DNA of 64,000 nucleotides from Cytophagaceae bacterium. GTDB taxonomy: Bacteria; Bacteroidota; Bacteroidia; Cytophagales; UBA9547. This document shows, in pieces, positions 1-8,283 of this stretch; position 1 is the stretch's first letter; every line of letters begins with the position of its first letter. The stretch spans positions 62,001 through 126,000 of the forward strand of contig JAIYAU010000026.1 of the NCBI GenBank assembly GCA_027488865.1, in the 5' to 3' direction. A model generated the notes under the pieces. That model had not been told where the DNA came from. It ran no database searches and saw only the letters and a list, made by a program, of their open reading frames with translations. The translations under genes were made by a program, and so were the position numbers.

Positions 1-2
1 AT

Positions 3-62
3 TCCGTGATTTCAAGGGCTTATTACGCCAATAGCGGAATAGGTGCAAACACGATTATTTAA
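3..62 (+). CDS. possible 3' end of an upstream phage gene
   Basis: One plus-strand frame is open from the window edge and ends at a TAA at 60-62, giving about 19 residues ending in Asn-Thr-Ile-Ile. It would be the tail of the late gene preceding the small terminase. Another frame is also open at the edge (stop at 32-34), so the choice is weak. No function can be assigned. Confidence 0.25.
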   Translation, partial: SVISRAYYANSGIGANTII

Positions 63-99
63 AGGTTTAAAAACACCCGTTTTTTGTAAGAAAAAAGGA

Positions 100-546
100 A
101 TGTCTAACAACAAGAGGGAGCTGAAAAATTTAGCAGAGGGATTGTACCTGTACTCTGACATGTCACAAAAAGACATTGCAGCTATGTTGAATGTCACCGA
201 AAAAACCATCACCGATTGGAAACAGGAAGGCGAATGGGAGGAGATCAAAGCTGCGTATGGAATTACCCGTGACAAGATCATAGCCAACTACTACAGGCAG
301 ACCTTTGAAATCCAAGAAAAAGCAAGGGACGAAAAGAGAACCTTGACAAGTGGCGAAACTGATCAGTTGGTTAAAATTGCCAATTGTATTGAGAAGCTTG
401 ACAAGAGCATAACAATGCATGACCGTGTGCAAGTGTTTATGGACTTTAATAACTGGCTGGTTACCATTGATACCGAACTTGCTAAAACACTTAGCTTAAA
501 GCAACAATCCTATTTAAAGTTTCTGGTTAAACTACGAGGTAAATAA
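100..546 (+). CDS. phage small terminase subunit-like DNA-binding protein (Mu gp27 position)
   Basis: This is a 148-residue protein with a helix-turn-helix near the N-terminus (roughly residues 15-45: a short recognition segment after Asp-Met-Ser-Gln-Lys, then a Trp-rich turn), followed by an all-helical, charged region. It sits directly before the large terminase, where the small, DNA-recognising terminase subunit is expected. The start at 100 is preferred over an in-frame TTG at 43 because AAAAAAGGA stands immediately before the ATG and the extra residues look non-protein-like. Its TAA overlaps the next ATG in TAATG, suggesting translational coupling. The family call rests on HTH plus position; it could be another packaging regulator. 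Confidence 0.7.
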   Translation: MSNNKRELKNLAEGLYLYSDMSQKDIAAMLNVTEKTITDWKQEGEWEEIKAAYGITRDKIIANYYRQTFEIQEKARDEKRTLTSGETDQLVKIANCIEKLDKSITMHDRVQVFMDFNNWLVTIDTELAKTLSLKQQSYLKFLVKLRGK

Positions 547-2072
547 TGAAGCTAAGCGATATCAAAGAGCTGAAGGATTTTGATTTGCACGTACAACAGG
601 TGCAAGAGGCTACTTCTGTAGTTAGCAATGAAAGCCCTGTTGATAAAGAAAAGCGCATAGCTGAGCTTAAAAAGGATTATGCAAAATTCTTTACCTATTA
701 CCTGCCTCATTATTGCACCAATGAGCGCACGAAAGAATTGACACCACCTGCAAAGTTTCATGTAAAGGCTGCACATCAGTTAGCAAGTAGCAATATCATT
801 GAAATAATCCTTAACTGGTTTAGAGGGGCAGCAAAGTCAACACATGCTGATATAGGATTCCCGCTGTTCCTTTGGGTATTGGGAGAATTGAGGTGTATGG
901 TCCTAGTTGGGCAAAATGCTACAAAAGCAAAATTGCTATTGAGCGCACTCAAAGCAGAATTTCAAGGAAACCAAAGGCTGAAAGCAGATTTTGGAGACCA
1001 AGTAAATTTTGGCAATTGGGGAGAAGGTGAATTTGTTCTACGTGACAATACAGCCTTTTTTTCGCTTGGCTTAGGCGAATCTCCACGGGGGATTAGAAAC
1101 AGGCAAAACAGGCCTGACTATATAGTTTGTGATGACATTGACACCAAGGAAATGTCTAAGAACCCATCACGCACAAAAGAAACAGCTGATTGGGTACTTG
1201 AGGACTTAATGGGTTGTTATGGAACATTTGCAGAAAGGTTTGTTTTGGCCAATAACCGCATCGCCAAAACGACCATATTAGGCCATTTAAAAACTAAGCT
1301 AAAGAATTGCATTTACTCTCGGGTTGTTGCTTTCACTGGCAATTTTAAAAGCTCTTGGCCTGAACGTTTCTCAAGCGATTATTGGAGGAGGAAGTACAAC
1401 AAGTCTACAAAGAGAGCCTTTCACCGTGAGTACTTGGATGACATTATTGAGGAAGGTACCATATTCCAAGAGAAATGGATAAAGTATGACAAAGTACCAA
1501 AGCTTCAAGAAATGGACGCCATTGTTACTTATTGTGATCCATCGTGGAAAGATAAGAAAAGCAATGACTTTAAGGCCATTCGTATGTGGGGCAAAAAGGG
1601 CAAGATGCTTTATTTGCTTAAAAGCTTTGTGCGCCAATGCTCTATTAAACTTATGGTGCAATGGTGGTATGACCTCTATGATGAATTACCCGAAGATGTA
1701 GTAGTAGAGCATAAAATGGAAGCTTCTTTCATGCAGGATACCATCTTGGATGAGTTTACTGAAGAGGGAGAGTCTAGAGGCTATCAATTACCTATTACGG
1801 GTGACTTTCGCAAAAAGCCTGACAAAGAGCAGCGTATTGAGGGTATGTCCCCATTTTATGAACGGGGTTTTGCAGTCTGGGATGAACGCTTAAAGAATGA
1901 CCCAGATACTGAAGAGGGCAAAGAGCAATTGATTGCTTTCGAAAAAGGCTCAAATGCTCCTGATGATGCTCCAGATGCTGACGAGGGGGCAATAAACATT
2001 CTACAAAAAAGGGGACGTGCATTAAAAACACAACCATCCCTAGGATTTAAGAAAAAAACTAAACGCTGGTAA
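546..2072 (+). CDS. phage terminase large subunit (Mu gp28-like)
   Basis: At 508 residues it fits the ATPase-nuclease motor that packages DNA into proheads. A Walker-A-like segment, Phe-Arg-Gly-Ala-Ala-Lys-Ser-Thr, is at residues 92-99 and a Walker B, Tyr-Ile-Val-Cys-Asp-Asp, at 192-197. The C-terminal part begins an RNase-H-like nuclease with Tyr-Cys-Asp-Pro (Asp331) followed by an Asp/Lys-rich turn. Arrangement and length match Mu-type large terminases. It is followed after 1 base by the gp36-like gene and is part of the late operon. Confidence is high for the function; the gp28 relationship is inferred from the gene order 27-28-36-29-30. Confidence 0.88.
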   Translation: MKLSDIKELKDFDLHVQQVQEATSVVSNESPVDKEKRIAELKKDYAKFFTYYLPHYCTNERTKELTPPAKFHVKAAHQLASSNIIEIILNWFRGAAKSTHADIGFPLFLWVLGELRCMVLVGQNATKAKLLLSALKAEFQGNQRLKADFGDQVNFGNWGEGEFVLRDNTAFFSLGLGESPRGIRNRQNRPDYIVCDDIDTKEMSKNPSRTKETADWVLEDLMGCYGTFAERFVLANNRIAKTTILGHLKTKLKNCIYSRVVAFTGNFKSSWPERFSSDYWRRKYNKSTKRAFHREYLDDIIEEGTIFQEKWIKYDKVPKLQEMDAIVTYCDPSWKDKKSNDFKAIRMWGKKGKMLYLLKSFVRQCSIKLMVQWWYDLYDELPEDVVVEHKMEASFMQDTILDEFTEEGESRGYQLPITGDFRKKPDKEQRIEGMSPFYERGFAVWDERLKNDPDTEEGKEQLIAFEKGSNAPDDAPDADEGAINILQKRGRALKTQPSLGFKKKTKRW

Positions 2073-2073
2073 C

Positions 2074-2625
2074 ATGTACTTAGTAGAAACAGATTATAAG
2101 AAAGCCATTAAAGGTGAAATTTTGGCCATTATCTTAGGTGGTGATACATCCATACGCTTAGATGCCGAGTTGGCAGCTGAGCAAGAAATGGAAAGCTACC
2201 TATCAAGTAGGTTTGATCTGCCTTTGGTATTCCTACAATATGATGACTTTAATGCTTCCAACACTTACATGACAGGCACTAGGGTAAAAAATGCCAATGT
2301 AGTATATGAAGCCAAGCAGGACAATATTACTGGAGCGTTCAATTCTGCTTTGTGGGATAAGAAGTTTGAACGCTCCGCTCTCATCACCATGTATTTAGTG
2401 GATTTGGCATTATACCATGTGCATAGCCGAATCATGCCCCAACAGATTCCTGCGCTTAGAGAGAATAGATACAATGCTGCTATTGACTATTTGGAGAAAG
2501 CAGCCAAAGGCACAATCAACCCACAATTACCACGTGTATTAGATTCTGAAGGTGTAGAAGAGGAAAAGTCATTGACATGGGGAAGTGGTAAAAAATTCTC
2601 AACAAAGAACAATAGGTATTTCTAA
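2074..2625 (+). CDS. phage gp36-like protein (DUF1320), head-tail connector
   Basis: This 183-residue protein begins with a Tyr-Leu-Val-Glu-Thr-Asp-Tyr opening and has an early helical segment containing Glu-Gln-Glu-Met-Glu-Ser-Tyr-Leu followed by Arg-Phe-Asp, a pattern typical of gp36/DUF1320 proteins (an N-terminal statement that the polypeptide spans one side of the head-tail joint). It lies between terminase and portal genes. A central stretch with Val-Asp-Leu-Ala-Leu-Tyr-His-Val is the usual helix of the family. It is thought to act as an adaptor in the connector. Assignment rests on these patterns and on context. Confidence 0.7.
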   Translation: MYLVETDYKKAIKGEILAIILGGDTSIRLDAELAAEQEMESYLSSRFDLPLVFLQYDDFNASNTYMTGTRVKNANVVYEAKQDNITGAFNSALWDKKFERSALITMYLVDLALYHVHSRIMPQQIPALRENRYNAAIDYLEKAAKGTINPQLPRVLDSEGVEEEKSLTWGSGKKFSTKNNRYF

Positions 2626-2677
2626 AATAACGGTAAGGGTATTTTAAATACTTTAAAACGGCATTAAATCAATTATC

Positions 2678-4012
2678 ATGGGTCTATTCAATAACATATT
2701 CAATAAAAGCAAGGCAACGCAAGTGCAGGCCGTAAATGAGCCTCAATCAAAAGAGGTAGTTTTGACACAGAGCATGCGCACAGAGCAAGGCAATATGCAA
2801 CAGCTTGTCAAGTCTATCATGTATAAGATGCAACGATTACCATATTCTACCTTTAGGAAGGATTTGGATACTTGGGCATCTGCACGGGCAATGGGTATGA
2901 ACATGCAAAATCCTAGGCGTTGGAAGTTGGTAGAGCTTTATATTGATAGCATGCTCGACCTACATCTTAGTTCTGTTGTTGAAAAAAAGATCTTGAAGAT
3001 CACAAACAAAAAATACAAGATAGTAGATGCATCAGGAGAAATGAATGTAGATGCAACTAATGCTATAAAAAAGAAATGGTTCAGGAAAATTATCCGCCAT
3101 GCAATGGAAGCTCGGATTCATGGCTTTTCTTTAATCGAGATACCAGGAGAAAAAGAAATTACAACTGTAAACCTCGTGGATAGACGTTTTGTGATTCCTG
3201 AACGGTCTATATTTATTTTAAATATGGGCGAAAACATGGGCTTTGATTACACCAACCCATATTTTCAAAACACTTGTCTACCTGTTGGAGAATCTGACGA
3301 CTTGGGAATGCTATTGTCGTTATCTATTTATGCCATTTTAAAAAAGAATGCCATTGGTAACTGGGCAGAGTTTGTCGAGATATTTGGCATTCCAATGAGA
3401 ACAGCAGAAACCCCAAGCTTTGACGCAAACACAAAAAAGCAAATTGAAGACATGTTGGAAAACATGGGTTCCGCTGCTTGGGGGCTTTTCCCTGAAGGTA
3501 CTAAGATAAATGTAGTTGAAACTGGTAAAACTGATTCTTACAAGGTTTTTGATATGTTCATTGAACGAATGAACAGTGAAATATCAAAGCGAGTTTTGGG
3601 TAATACCATGACGACTGACAACGGGTCTTCACGATCTCAAGGTGAAGTACACGAGCGAACGGAGCAAGAAATAGAGCTTGATGACAAAGCTTTTATTGCG
3701 GATATGGTCAATGATCAGCTCATTCCATTGTTAATTAGGCGTGGTTATAGGCTTGAAAACATGCGTTTCGAGTGGGACGATGCGGAGAATATGGAGCTTG
3801 ATGTTAGGTCAGAAGTGGACTTACGTATTTCACAAATGGGCTTCAAGCTTTCGAAAGAGTACATTGAAAACACCTACTCGGTTGAGCTTGACGAAAACCA
3901 GCCAGAAGAAAAGCCAGAGCCTGAAGACAAGGCGAAAAAAAAGGAACAGCAAGTAGAGGCCATTACATACAAAGATATTCAAGGGCGAATTAACCAACTG
4001 TACAATGTGTAA
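2678..4012 (+). CDS. phage portal protein (DUF935, Mu gp29-like)
   Basis: The 444-residue length and the phage context between large terminase and MuF protein point to the portal, the ring at the head vertex through which DNA passes. Visible DUF935 features include the Arg-Arg-Trp segment near residue 85, a central Trp-Ala-Glu-Phe-Val-Glu-Ile-Phe-Gly with Pro-Met-Arg following (residues 228-241), and the segment Val-Leu-Gly-Asn-Thr with a Gly-Ser-Ser-Arg turn around 308-320. The C-terminus is acidic then Lys/Glu-rich (400-430). Its end overlaps the MuF gene by 8 bases. Confidence 0.85.
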   Translation: MGLFNNIFNKSKATQVQAVNEPQSKEVVLTQSMRTEQGNMQQLVKSIMYKMQRLPYSTFRKDLDTWASARAMGMNMQNPRRWKLVELYIDSMLDLHLSSVVEKKILKITNKKYKIVDASGEMNVDATNAIKKKWFRKIIRHAMEARIHGFSLIEIPGEKEITTVNLVDRRFVIPERSIFILNMGENMGFDYTNPYFQNTCLPVGESDDLGMLLSLSIYAILKKNAIGNWAEFVEIFGIPMRTAETPSFDANTKKQIEDMLENMGSAAWGLFPEGTKINVVETGKTDSYKVFDMFIERMNSEISKRVLGNTMTTDNGSSRSQGEVHERTEQEIELDDKAFIADMVNDQLIPLLIRRGYRLENMRFEWDDAENMELDVRSEVDLRISQMGFKLSKEYIENTYSVELDENQPEEKPEPEDKAKKKEQQVEAITYKDIQGRINQLYNV

Positions 4013-5345
4013 GCGTTGTGAAATAGAAATACCATTTTCAATTGAAAGCAAATACGATGGCATTTTGTCAATCATTGAAAAGGTATTTAAAAAGGTTTTA
4101 AAGGCTGGTGATGTTGTTGAAAGTCTATACTTGTCAACCGCAAAAACGCTTTTTGAGGGTGTTGAGAAGGGATATGGTAAGAAGCTAATTAACATAGCTT
4201 ATAATAGCCCAGACTACTTGATGCTAAACAACCTTCGCACTAACGTCTATGTCTTCTCAGCTTTTAAAACCTATCAGGAATTACGTGCAATGACAGACTT
4301 GCTCATAGACGGCAATGGGGCAGTTAAAGACTTTGACACTTTTAAAAAAGAGGCTTTGGCTCTTCACGCCGATTATGATATTAGGTTCTTACAAGCAGAG
4401 TATGATCACGCTGTGGCAGGTAGTCAAATGGCTTCCAAATGGCAACGCATTCAAGAAGACAAGGAAGCTTTGCCATATCTGAGGTATGACACGGCTGGTG
4501 ATGACAGGGTAAGGCCTGCCCATCAGGAGTTGGACAACATCATACTTCCTGTAGATCACCCGTTTTGGAATACTTATTACCCTCCACTCGGGTGGCGTTG
4601 TAGATGTGATGTGACACAAGTAGACAGGGGCAGAATTACAACCAATATCCCTTTGCCTGAGATACAGCCAATGTTTAGAAACAATATTGGAAAGTCGGGT
4701 GTGCTGTTTCCAGAATCACACCCTTATTTTACTGTCAATAGAGCAGATAGAGAAAGGGCTAGCAGGTTGTTTGATCTGCCTTTGCCTGAAAGTGAAATGC
4801 AGCCAAATAGATTTTTGTATAAAAAATATGAAAAGGACAAGAGTTTTAATAATGTATTGCCTCTTCAAAAAAATGGGGGCTTTGTATTTGCTCACGTGAG
4901 AGCCGATAAAAATGATTTGACATACAACATCGGCAAAACCAAAATTTTGGCAAAAACTAGGGGTGATGCTATTTTGATAAATGAGCATTCAGATAGTGAT
5001 GGAGTTTCAAACCCTGAACTAACAATAAACGGGTTGCTAGGTGATATAAAAACGCCTAAGCATACTGGAAAAGATGCTTACAAGACTATCGAGAACGCAA
5101 TTTACAACAGAACAAAAAAATGTGTAAAAGACCAAAAAGGAACGCATGTGGTATTTGTAATAGAAAAACGATACACAATTGATGGCTTGATTAAAGGAAT
5201 TTTTCAGGCTTTTAAAATAAAAGAATTGGAAGAAATGACTATTATGTTTCACAATGATAACTCGGTGAGGATAAATAGGGATCAGTTTGAAAGTGGCCTT
5301 TATGTAAAAGTGGTAAAAGGGGGCTTTGTATTCCCTAAAAAATAA
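4005..5345 (+). CDS. MuF-like head morphogenesis protein fused to a C-terminal nuclease-toxin-like domain
   Basis: The N-terminal two thirds belong to the MuF/gp30 (SPP1 gp7) minor head family: residues about 157-205 carry Tyr-Asp-Thr-Ala-Gly-Asp-Asp-Arg-Val-Arg, a His, then Pro-Pro-Leu-Gly-Trp-Arg-Cys-Arg-Cys. The last 150 residues are not needed for a MuF protein and look like a CdiA-type C-terminal tRNase of the PD-(D/E)xK fold: Asn-Pro-Glu-Leu near residue 337, then Gly-Asp-Ile-Lys-Thr-Pro-Lys about ten residues later, followed by a helix with a repeated Ile/Ala pattern and a beta strand. MuF-toxin fusions are a known polymorphic-toxin class in temperate phages. The toxin subfamily is my inference. 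No plus-strand immunity gene follows; 104 bases with two hairpins separate it from the tape measure gene. Confidence 0.78.
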   Translation: MCKRCEIEIPFSIESKYDGILSIIEKVFKKVLKAGDVVESLYLSTAKTLFEGVEKGYGKKLINIAYNSPDYLMLNNLRTNVYVFSAFKTYQELRAMTDLLIDGNGAVKDFDTFKKEALALHADYDIRFLQAEYDHAVAGSQMASKWQRIQEDKEALPYLRYDTAGDDRVRPAHQELDNIILPVDHPFWNTYYPPLGWRCRCDVTQVDRGRITTNIPLPEIQPMFRNNIGKSGVLFPESHPYFTVNRADRERASRLFDLPLPESEMQPNRFLYKKYEKDKSFNNVLPLQKNGGFVFAHVRADKNDLTYNIGKTKILAKTRGDAILINEHSDSDGVSNPELTINGLLGDIKTPKHTGKDAYKTIENAIYNRTKKCVKDQKGTHVVFVIEKRYTIDGLIKGIFQAFKIKELEEMTIMFHNDNSVRINRDQFESGLYVKVVKGGFVFPKK

Positions 5346-5348
5346 AAT

Positions 5349-5393
5349 GGGAGACCACCGTAGCAATCTCCCGTGTTCGTGACCCTTTCGAAC
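5349..5393 (+). other. two adjacent hairpins between MuF-toxin and tape measure genes
   Basis: GGGAGA (5349-5354) pairs with TCTCCC (5367-5372) around a 12-base loop, and two bases later GTTCG (5375-5379) pairs with CGAAC (5389-5393) around a 9-base loop. The element begins 4 bases after the stop codon of the preceding gene. There is no T-run, so it is not a standard intrinsic terminator; RNA stability or processing control is possible. Function unknown. Confidence 0.5.
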
Positions 5394-5449
5394 CTTGAAC
5401 AATACAAATATACGAATATTTTTAATATTGGTTTAAAAATTGAAAAAAA

Positions 5450-7153
5450 ATGAAAGGAATACAGTTTTTAATAGACTTAAAACAACGCATGATGAAGCCT
5501 GTGGCAGGCTTAAAACTTGGTGTTGATAAACTTAAAAGCTCTGTAAAAAGCTTGAACAATACTACTATCAAGCCTAAGGTTGATAGTTCGGGCTTAGATG
5601 GTTTTGGTAAAAAACTAGGAAGCCTTAAATCAATGCTTACTGGTGCATTGCTTGGAGGGGCAGTATTGGGGGCTGGCTCTCAGATACTCGACACTACTGC
5701 CGAAATGCAAAGCCTTCGCCAAGCGATTAATGTCACAAGTGGTAGCGCACAGGAAGGAGCTGCCAACTTCAAGTTTATTGCTGATACATCAGATAGATTG
5801 GGCTTGTCTCTTAAGTCCAGTACTGAAGGTTTTAAAACGCTGTCAGGTGCAACCATGGGTACTGCCTTAGCTGGGCAGGCAACCCGTGATATTTTTGAAG
5901 GTGTGGCCACTGGTGCAAGTGCCTTGGGTATTTCTGCGGAAAATACTGAAGGGGCTTTGTTGGCTCTTGGACAAATGATGTCCAAAGGAAAAGTATCAGC
6001 TGAAGAGTTGAACGGGCAATTAGGAGAACGAATACCAGGAGCATTGGGCATCGCTGCACGGGCAATGGGTAAAACCAAGGCGGAACTTTTAGATATGATG
6101 CAGAAAGGACAAATTATGTCTGAAGACTTCTTGCCTAAGTTTGCTGCTGAAATGAAAAAGACATTTCAGGGAGCAGCTACAGACAAGCTATCTAATAACC
6201 TTTCAAGACTTAGTAATGACTTTCTACTTATAAAAGAACGGATTGGAAATGCCTTGCCATTGAACAATATGCTTAAGCTGTTAAGGCAGGGGTTACAGTT
6301 TTTTGATGAGTTATTGACCAAGTCAAAAGCATTAGAGCCAGTTTTTAACAGTATAAATGATGCCATAAAACCAGTGTATGACTCCCTTGTTGGGCTGTTT
6401 GATACCCTTGGTTTGGTTGGTGAACAAAGCGCAGTAATTGATAACCTTGTTAACAGGTTTGGGGCATTAATGACATTCTTAACCCCAATGATTCAGGGAG
6501 TAGCTGAATTTTCAGCCGAGATTGTCAACATCGTAAAAAACCTTTATAACATGATCATGAATGTTGAACATGTTAATAAAGGCATTGGCGCAATGGTAAA
6601 TATATTTAGACAGGCATTTGTAAGCATTGCTACCATTGCAAAGAATACCCTTGGGGGTGTGGCTGATCTCATTATTGGTATTATCTCTGCTGACGGCTCT
6701 TTAATAAAATCAGGCTTTAGAAAAATAGGCATGGCAGCGGTGGAAACTGCAAAAGCCCCCATCTCAATTATTAGAAGTGGAATAGCAGGATACGGAGAGG
6801 GCTTTATGAAAAACGTTGATAACCTCACCGCTGATCAACAAAAAAAGAACTTTAATGACTACTGGGCAAAGCAAGATGAACAGAGCCTATTAGATAAGGC
6901 CTCTGGTACCAGAACAAAGCCTACAACTTTAAACAGCTTAAATAAAGACAGGGCTAAGGTATCGGACGGACTTAACAAAGTAATGGGTGATGCAAAGGCC
7001 TCTCGAAACATTACCATAAATATTGGCACAATCAAAGCAGCTGAAAAAATTGAGGCAATCATTCAAAACGGAAAAGTTAATTTGTCAGATATTGAGAGGC
7101 AGTTTACAGAAGTATTATTGATGGCTGTTCGCAATTCGGAGACAACAATCTAA
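5450..7153 (+). CDS. phage tail tape measure protein
   Basis: The protein of 567 residues has the tape-measure N-terminal domain: around residues 175-230 are Gly-Lys-Val-Ser-Ala-Glu-Glu-Leu-Asn-Gly-Gln-Leu-Gly-Glu-Arg-Ile-Pro-Gly-Ala, then Met-Gly-Lys-Thr and a Gly-Gln-Ile-stretch with Phe-Leu-Pro-Lys-Phe, the usual signature. An early Gly/Ala-rich hydrophobic segment (about 65-80) and two hydrophobic stretches around 385-450 are typical. Tape measures set tail length and are often over 700 residues, so this would imply a short tail or a shortened protein. It lies next to head genes rather than after tail tube genes, which is unusual order. Confidence 0.85.
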   Translation: MKGIQFLIDLKQRMMKPVAGLKLGVDKLKSSVKSLNNTTIKPKVDSSGLDGFGKKLGSLKSMLTGALLGGAVLGAGSQILDTTAEMQSLRQAINVTSGSAQEGAANFKFIADTSDRLGLSLKSSTEGFKTLSGATMGTALAGQATRDIFEGVATGASALGISAENTEGALLALGQMMSKGKVSAEELNGQLGERIPGALGIAARAMGKTKAELLDMMQKGQIMSEDFLPKFAAEMKKTFQGAATDKLSNNLSRLSNDFLLIKERIGNALPLNNMLKLLRQGLQFFDELLTKSKALEPVFNSINDAIKPVYDSLVGLFDTLGLVGEQSAVIDNLVNRFGALMTFLTPMIQGVAEFSAEIVNIVKNLYNMIMNVEHVNKGIGAMVNIFRQAFVSIATIAKNTLGGVADLIIGIISADGSLIKSGFRKIGMAAVETAKAPISIIRSGIAGYGEGFMKNVDNLTADQQKKNFNDYWAKQDEQSLLDKASGTRTKPTTLNSLNKDRAKVSDGLNKVMGDAKASRNITINIGTIKAAEKIEAIIQNGKVNLSDIERQFTEVLLMAVRNSETTI

Positions 7154-7156
7154 CTA

Positions 7157-7687
7157 ATGAGCGATCAAAACGAGTTTATTCGTATCGAAGCTGACTTGCA
7201 AAAGTACTTCAAGCTCCTGCCCAAAAAAGTGGGTGGTTGGGCGGTGGAGTTCTTTAAAGGTAGTTTTGATAGGCAAGGGTTTATTGATACGCATTATGAG
7301 CGTTGGGCAATGCGAAATAAAAATGCTAAACGCAATGATGGACGAAAGCTCTTGATTGATTCAGGACGTTTAAGGCGTTCTATCAAGGTGATTTCTACCA
7401 CCAGTGACACTGTAACCATAGGTTCAGATGTGGTATATGCTGAAACGCACAATGAAGGGCTTACTATAAATTACCCTCCTAAGCAGCGAGTAATAAACTT
7501 TAGGAGGCGAAAAGACAACCAAGTGCGGTTTGCTCAAGCTAAGAAAGCCACTTTTTCACAAAAAGTAAGTGGTAGAGGGCATTCGGTTAAAATGCCAAAA
7601 CGGCAATTTATCGGGCAAAGCGATTTGCTAGAGAAACGGATTGCCATGAGGATAGAAAAGGACATTTTAAACATATTTAACAAATGA
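7157..7687 (+). CDS. phage virion morphogenesis protein (Mu gpG-like)
   Basis: Residues 60-100 hold the family signature: Arg-Lys-Leu-Leu-Ile-Asp-Ser-Gly-Arg-Leu-Arg-Arg-Ser-Ile, a Thr-Val-Thr-Ile-Gly-Ser strand, then Val-Val-Tyr-Ala-Glu-Thr-His-Asn-Glu-Gly. This is the tail-completion/gpG family, which acts at the head-tail joining stage. A basic C-terminus (Lys-Met-Pro-Lys-Arg-Gln-Phe-Ile-Gly) is also typical. It is 176 residues, starts 3 bases after the tape measure stop and overlaps the next gene by 4 bases (ATGA). Confidence 0.82.
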   Translation: MSDQNEFIRIEADLQKYFKLLPKKVGGWAVEFFKGSFDRQGFIDTHYERWAMRNKNAKRNDGRKLLIDSGRLRRSIKVISTTSDTVTIGSDVVYAETHNEGLTINYPPKQRVINFRRRKDNQVRFAQAKKATFSQKVSGRGHSVKMPKRQFIGQSDLLEKRIAMRIEKDILNIFNK

Positions 7688-8265
7688 AAAAGATTTACTT
7701 AGCCATCATGGCGCATTTAAAAACGCTAGATGCTTTCTTTGAGGAGTTCTCATATTCTAAAATTAAGTACTATGATTTGTTTAGGGGGCAATATATTTAC
7801 CCTGAGTCACATCCTGCATATGACAGGCCAGCTGTGTTTATTGAGATGGCTATTGATTGGAGTGACAATCAAGCAAACTTATCACAACAAGGCACAGCAA
7901 CCATTCGTGTGCATGTTGTACAAGATCAATACAGTGATAGCTTTGATTATGATGCTGGGGCTTCAGCGGACAAAAGCACAGCATTGCGAGTGTTGGACTT
8001 TGCAGACCTAGTACATGAGGCAATCCATGGTTTTGAATCGCAAAGTATAGGCAAGCTTTACAGGACCCGTTCACTTCCTGACACAGGAGCAGACAATGAG
8101 GATGTAACTATATTAGAGTACACCTGCCAGATTATTGACGACAGTACCAGCAGGCTAAACGAGTATGTGCATAACGACCCAACGGACGTTGCTTTAAATA
8201 TCACAAATGCACTTGTCAAAAAAATAAAAGGGGCTGATACTGAAAGTAAGTATCAAGCCCCTTAG
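7684..8265 (+). CDS. putative neck/tail protein, last gene of the late operon
   Basis: A 193-residue protein coupled by an ATGA overlap to the gpG-like gene. It has a mixed alpha/beta pattern with beta strands such as Ala-Val-Phe-Ile-Glu-Met-Ala and Ala-Thr-Ile-Arg-Val-His-Val-Val, an all-acidic loop, and a helix with His-Glu-Ala-Ile-His. This layout resembles tail-terminator or gp37-like neck proteins, but no diagnostic motif was recognised. Position after gpG supports a virion role. Its last codons lie inside the hairpin terminator at 8228-8263. Confidence 0.5.
   Translation: MKKIYLAIMAHLKTLDAFFEEFSYSKIKYYDLFRGQYIYPESHPAYDRPAVFIEMAIDWSDNQANLSQQGTATIRVHVVQDQYSDSFDYDAGASADKSTALRVLDFADLVHEAIHGFESQSIGKLYRTRSLPDTGADNEDVTILEYTCQIIDDSTSRLNEYVHNDPTDVALNITNALVKKIKGADTESKYQAP
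8228..8263 (-). terminator. strong hairpin terminator at the convergent junction
   Basis: AAGGGGCT-GATACT (8228-8241) pairs with AGTATC-A-AGCCCCTT (8249-8263) with one bulged A and a 7-base loop. Read on the minus strand the hairpin is followed by CTTTTATTTTTTTG, so it is a canonical intrinsic terminator of the leftward early operon. It overlaps the last codons of the plus-strand gene ending at 8265; plus-strand termination is less clear since no T-run follows. Confidence 0.85.
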
Positions 8266-8283
8266 TTAAAATGCTAAATAATT

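Noticed and set aside
12-287. Minus-strand ORF at the window edge
   Set aside because: It overlaps the small-terminase gene in the opposite strand and its product has a random-looking composition.
5037-5402. Minus-strand 121-codon ORF as an immunity gene for the MuF toxin
   Set aside because: It lies almost wholly antisense to the toxin domain, its product is Phe/Tyr/His-rich with no fold pattern, and no promoter was seen.
8228-8263. Attachment site or phage end at the convergent junction
   Set aside because: The inverted repeat acts as a terminator on the minus strand with a T-run, lies partly in a coding end, and has no flanking duplication.
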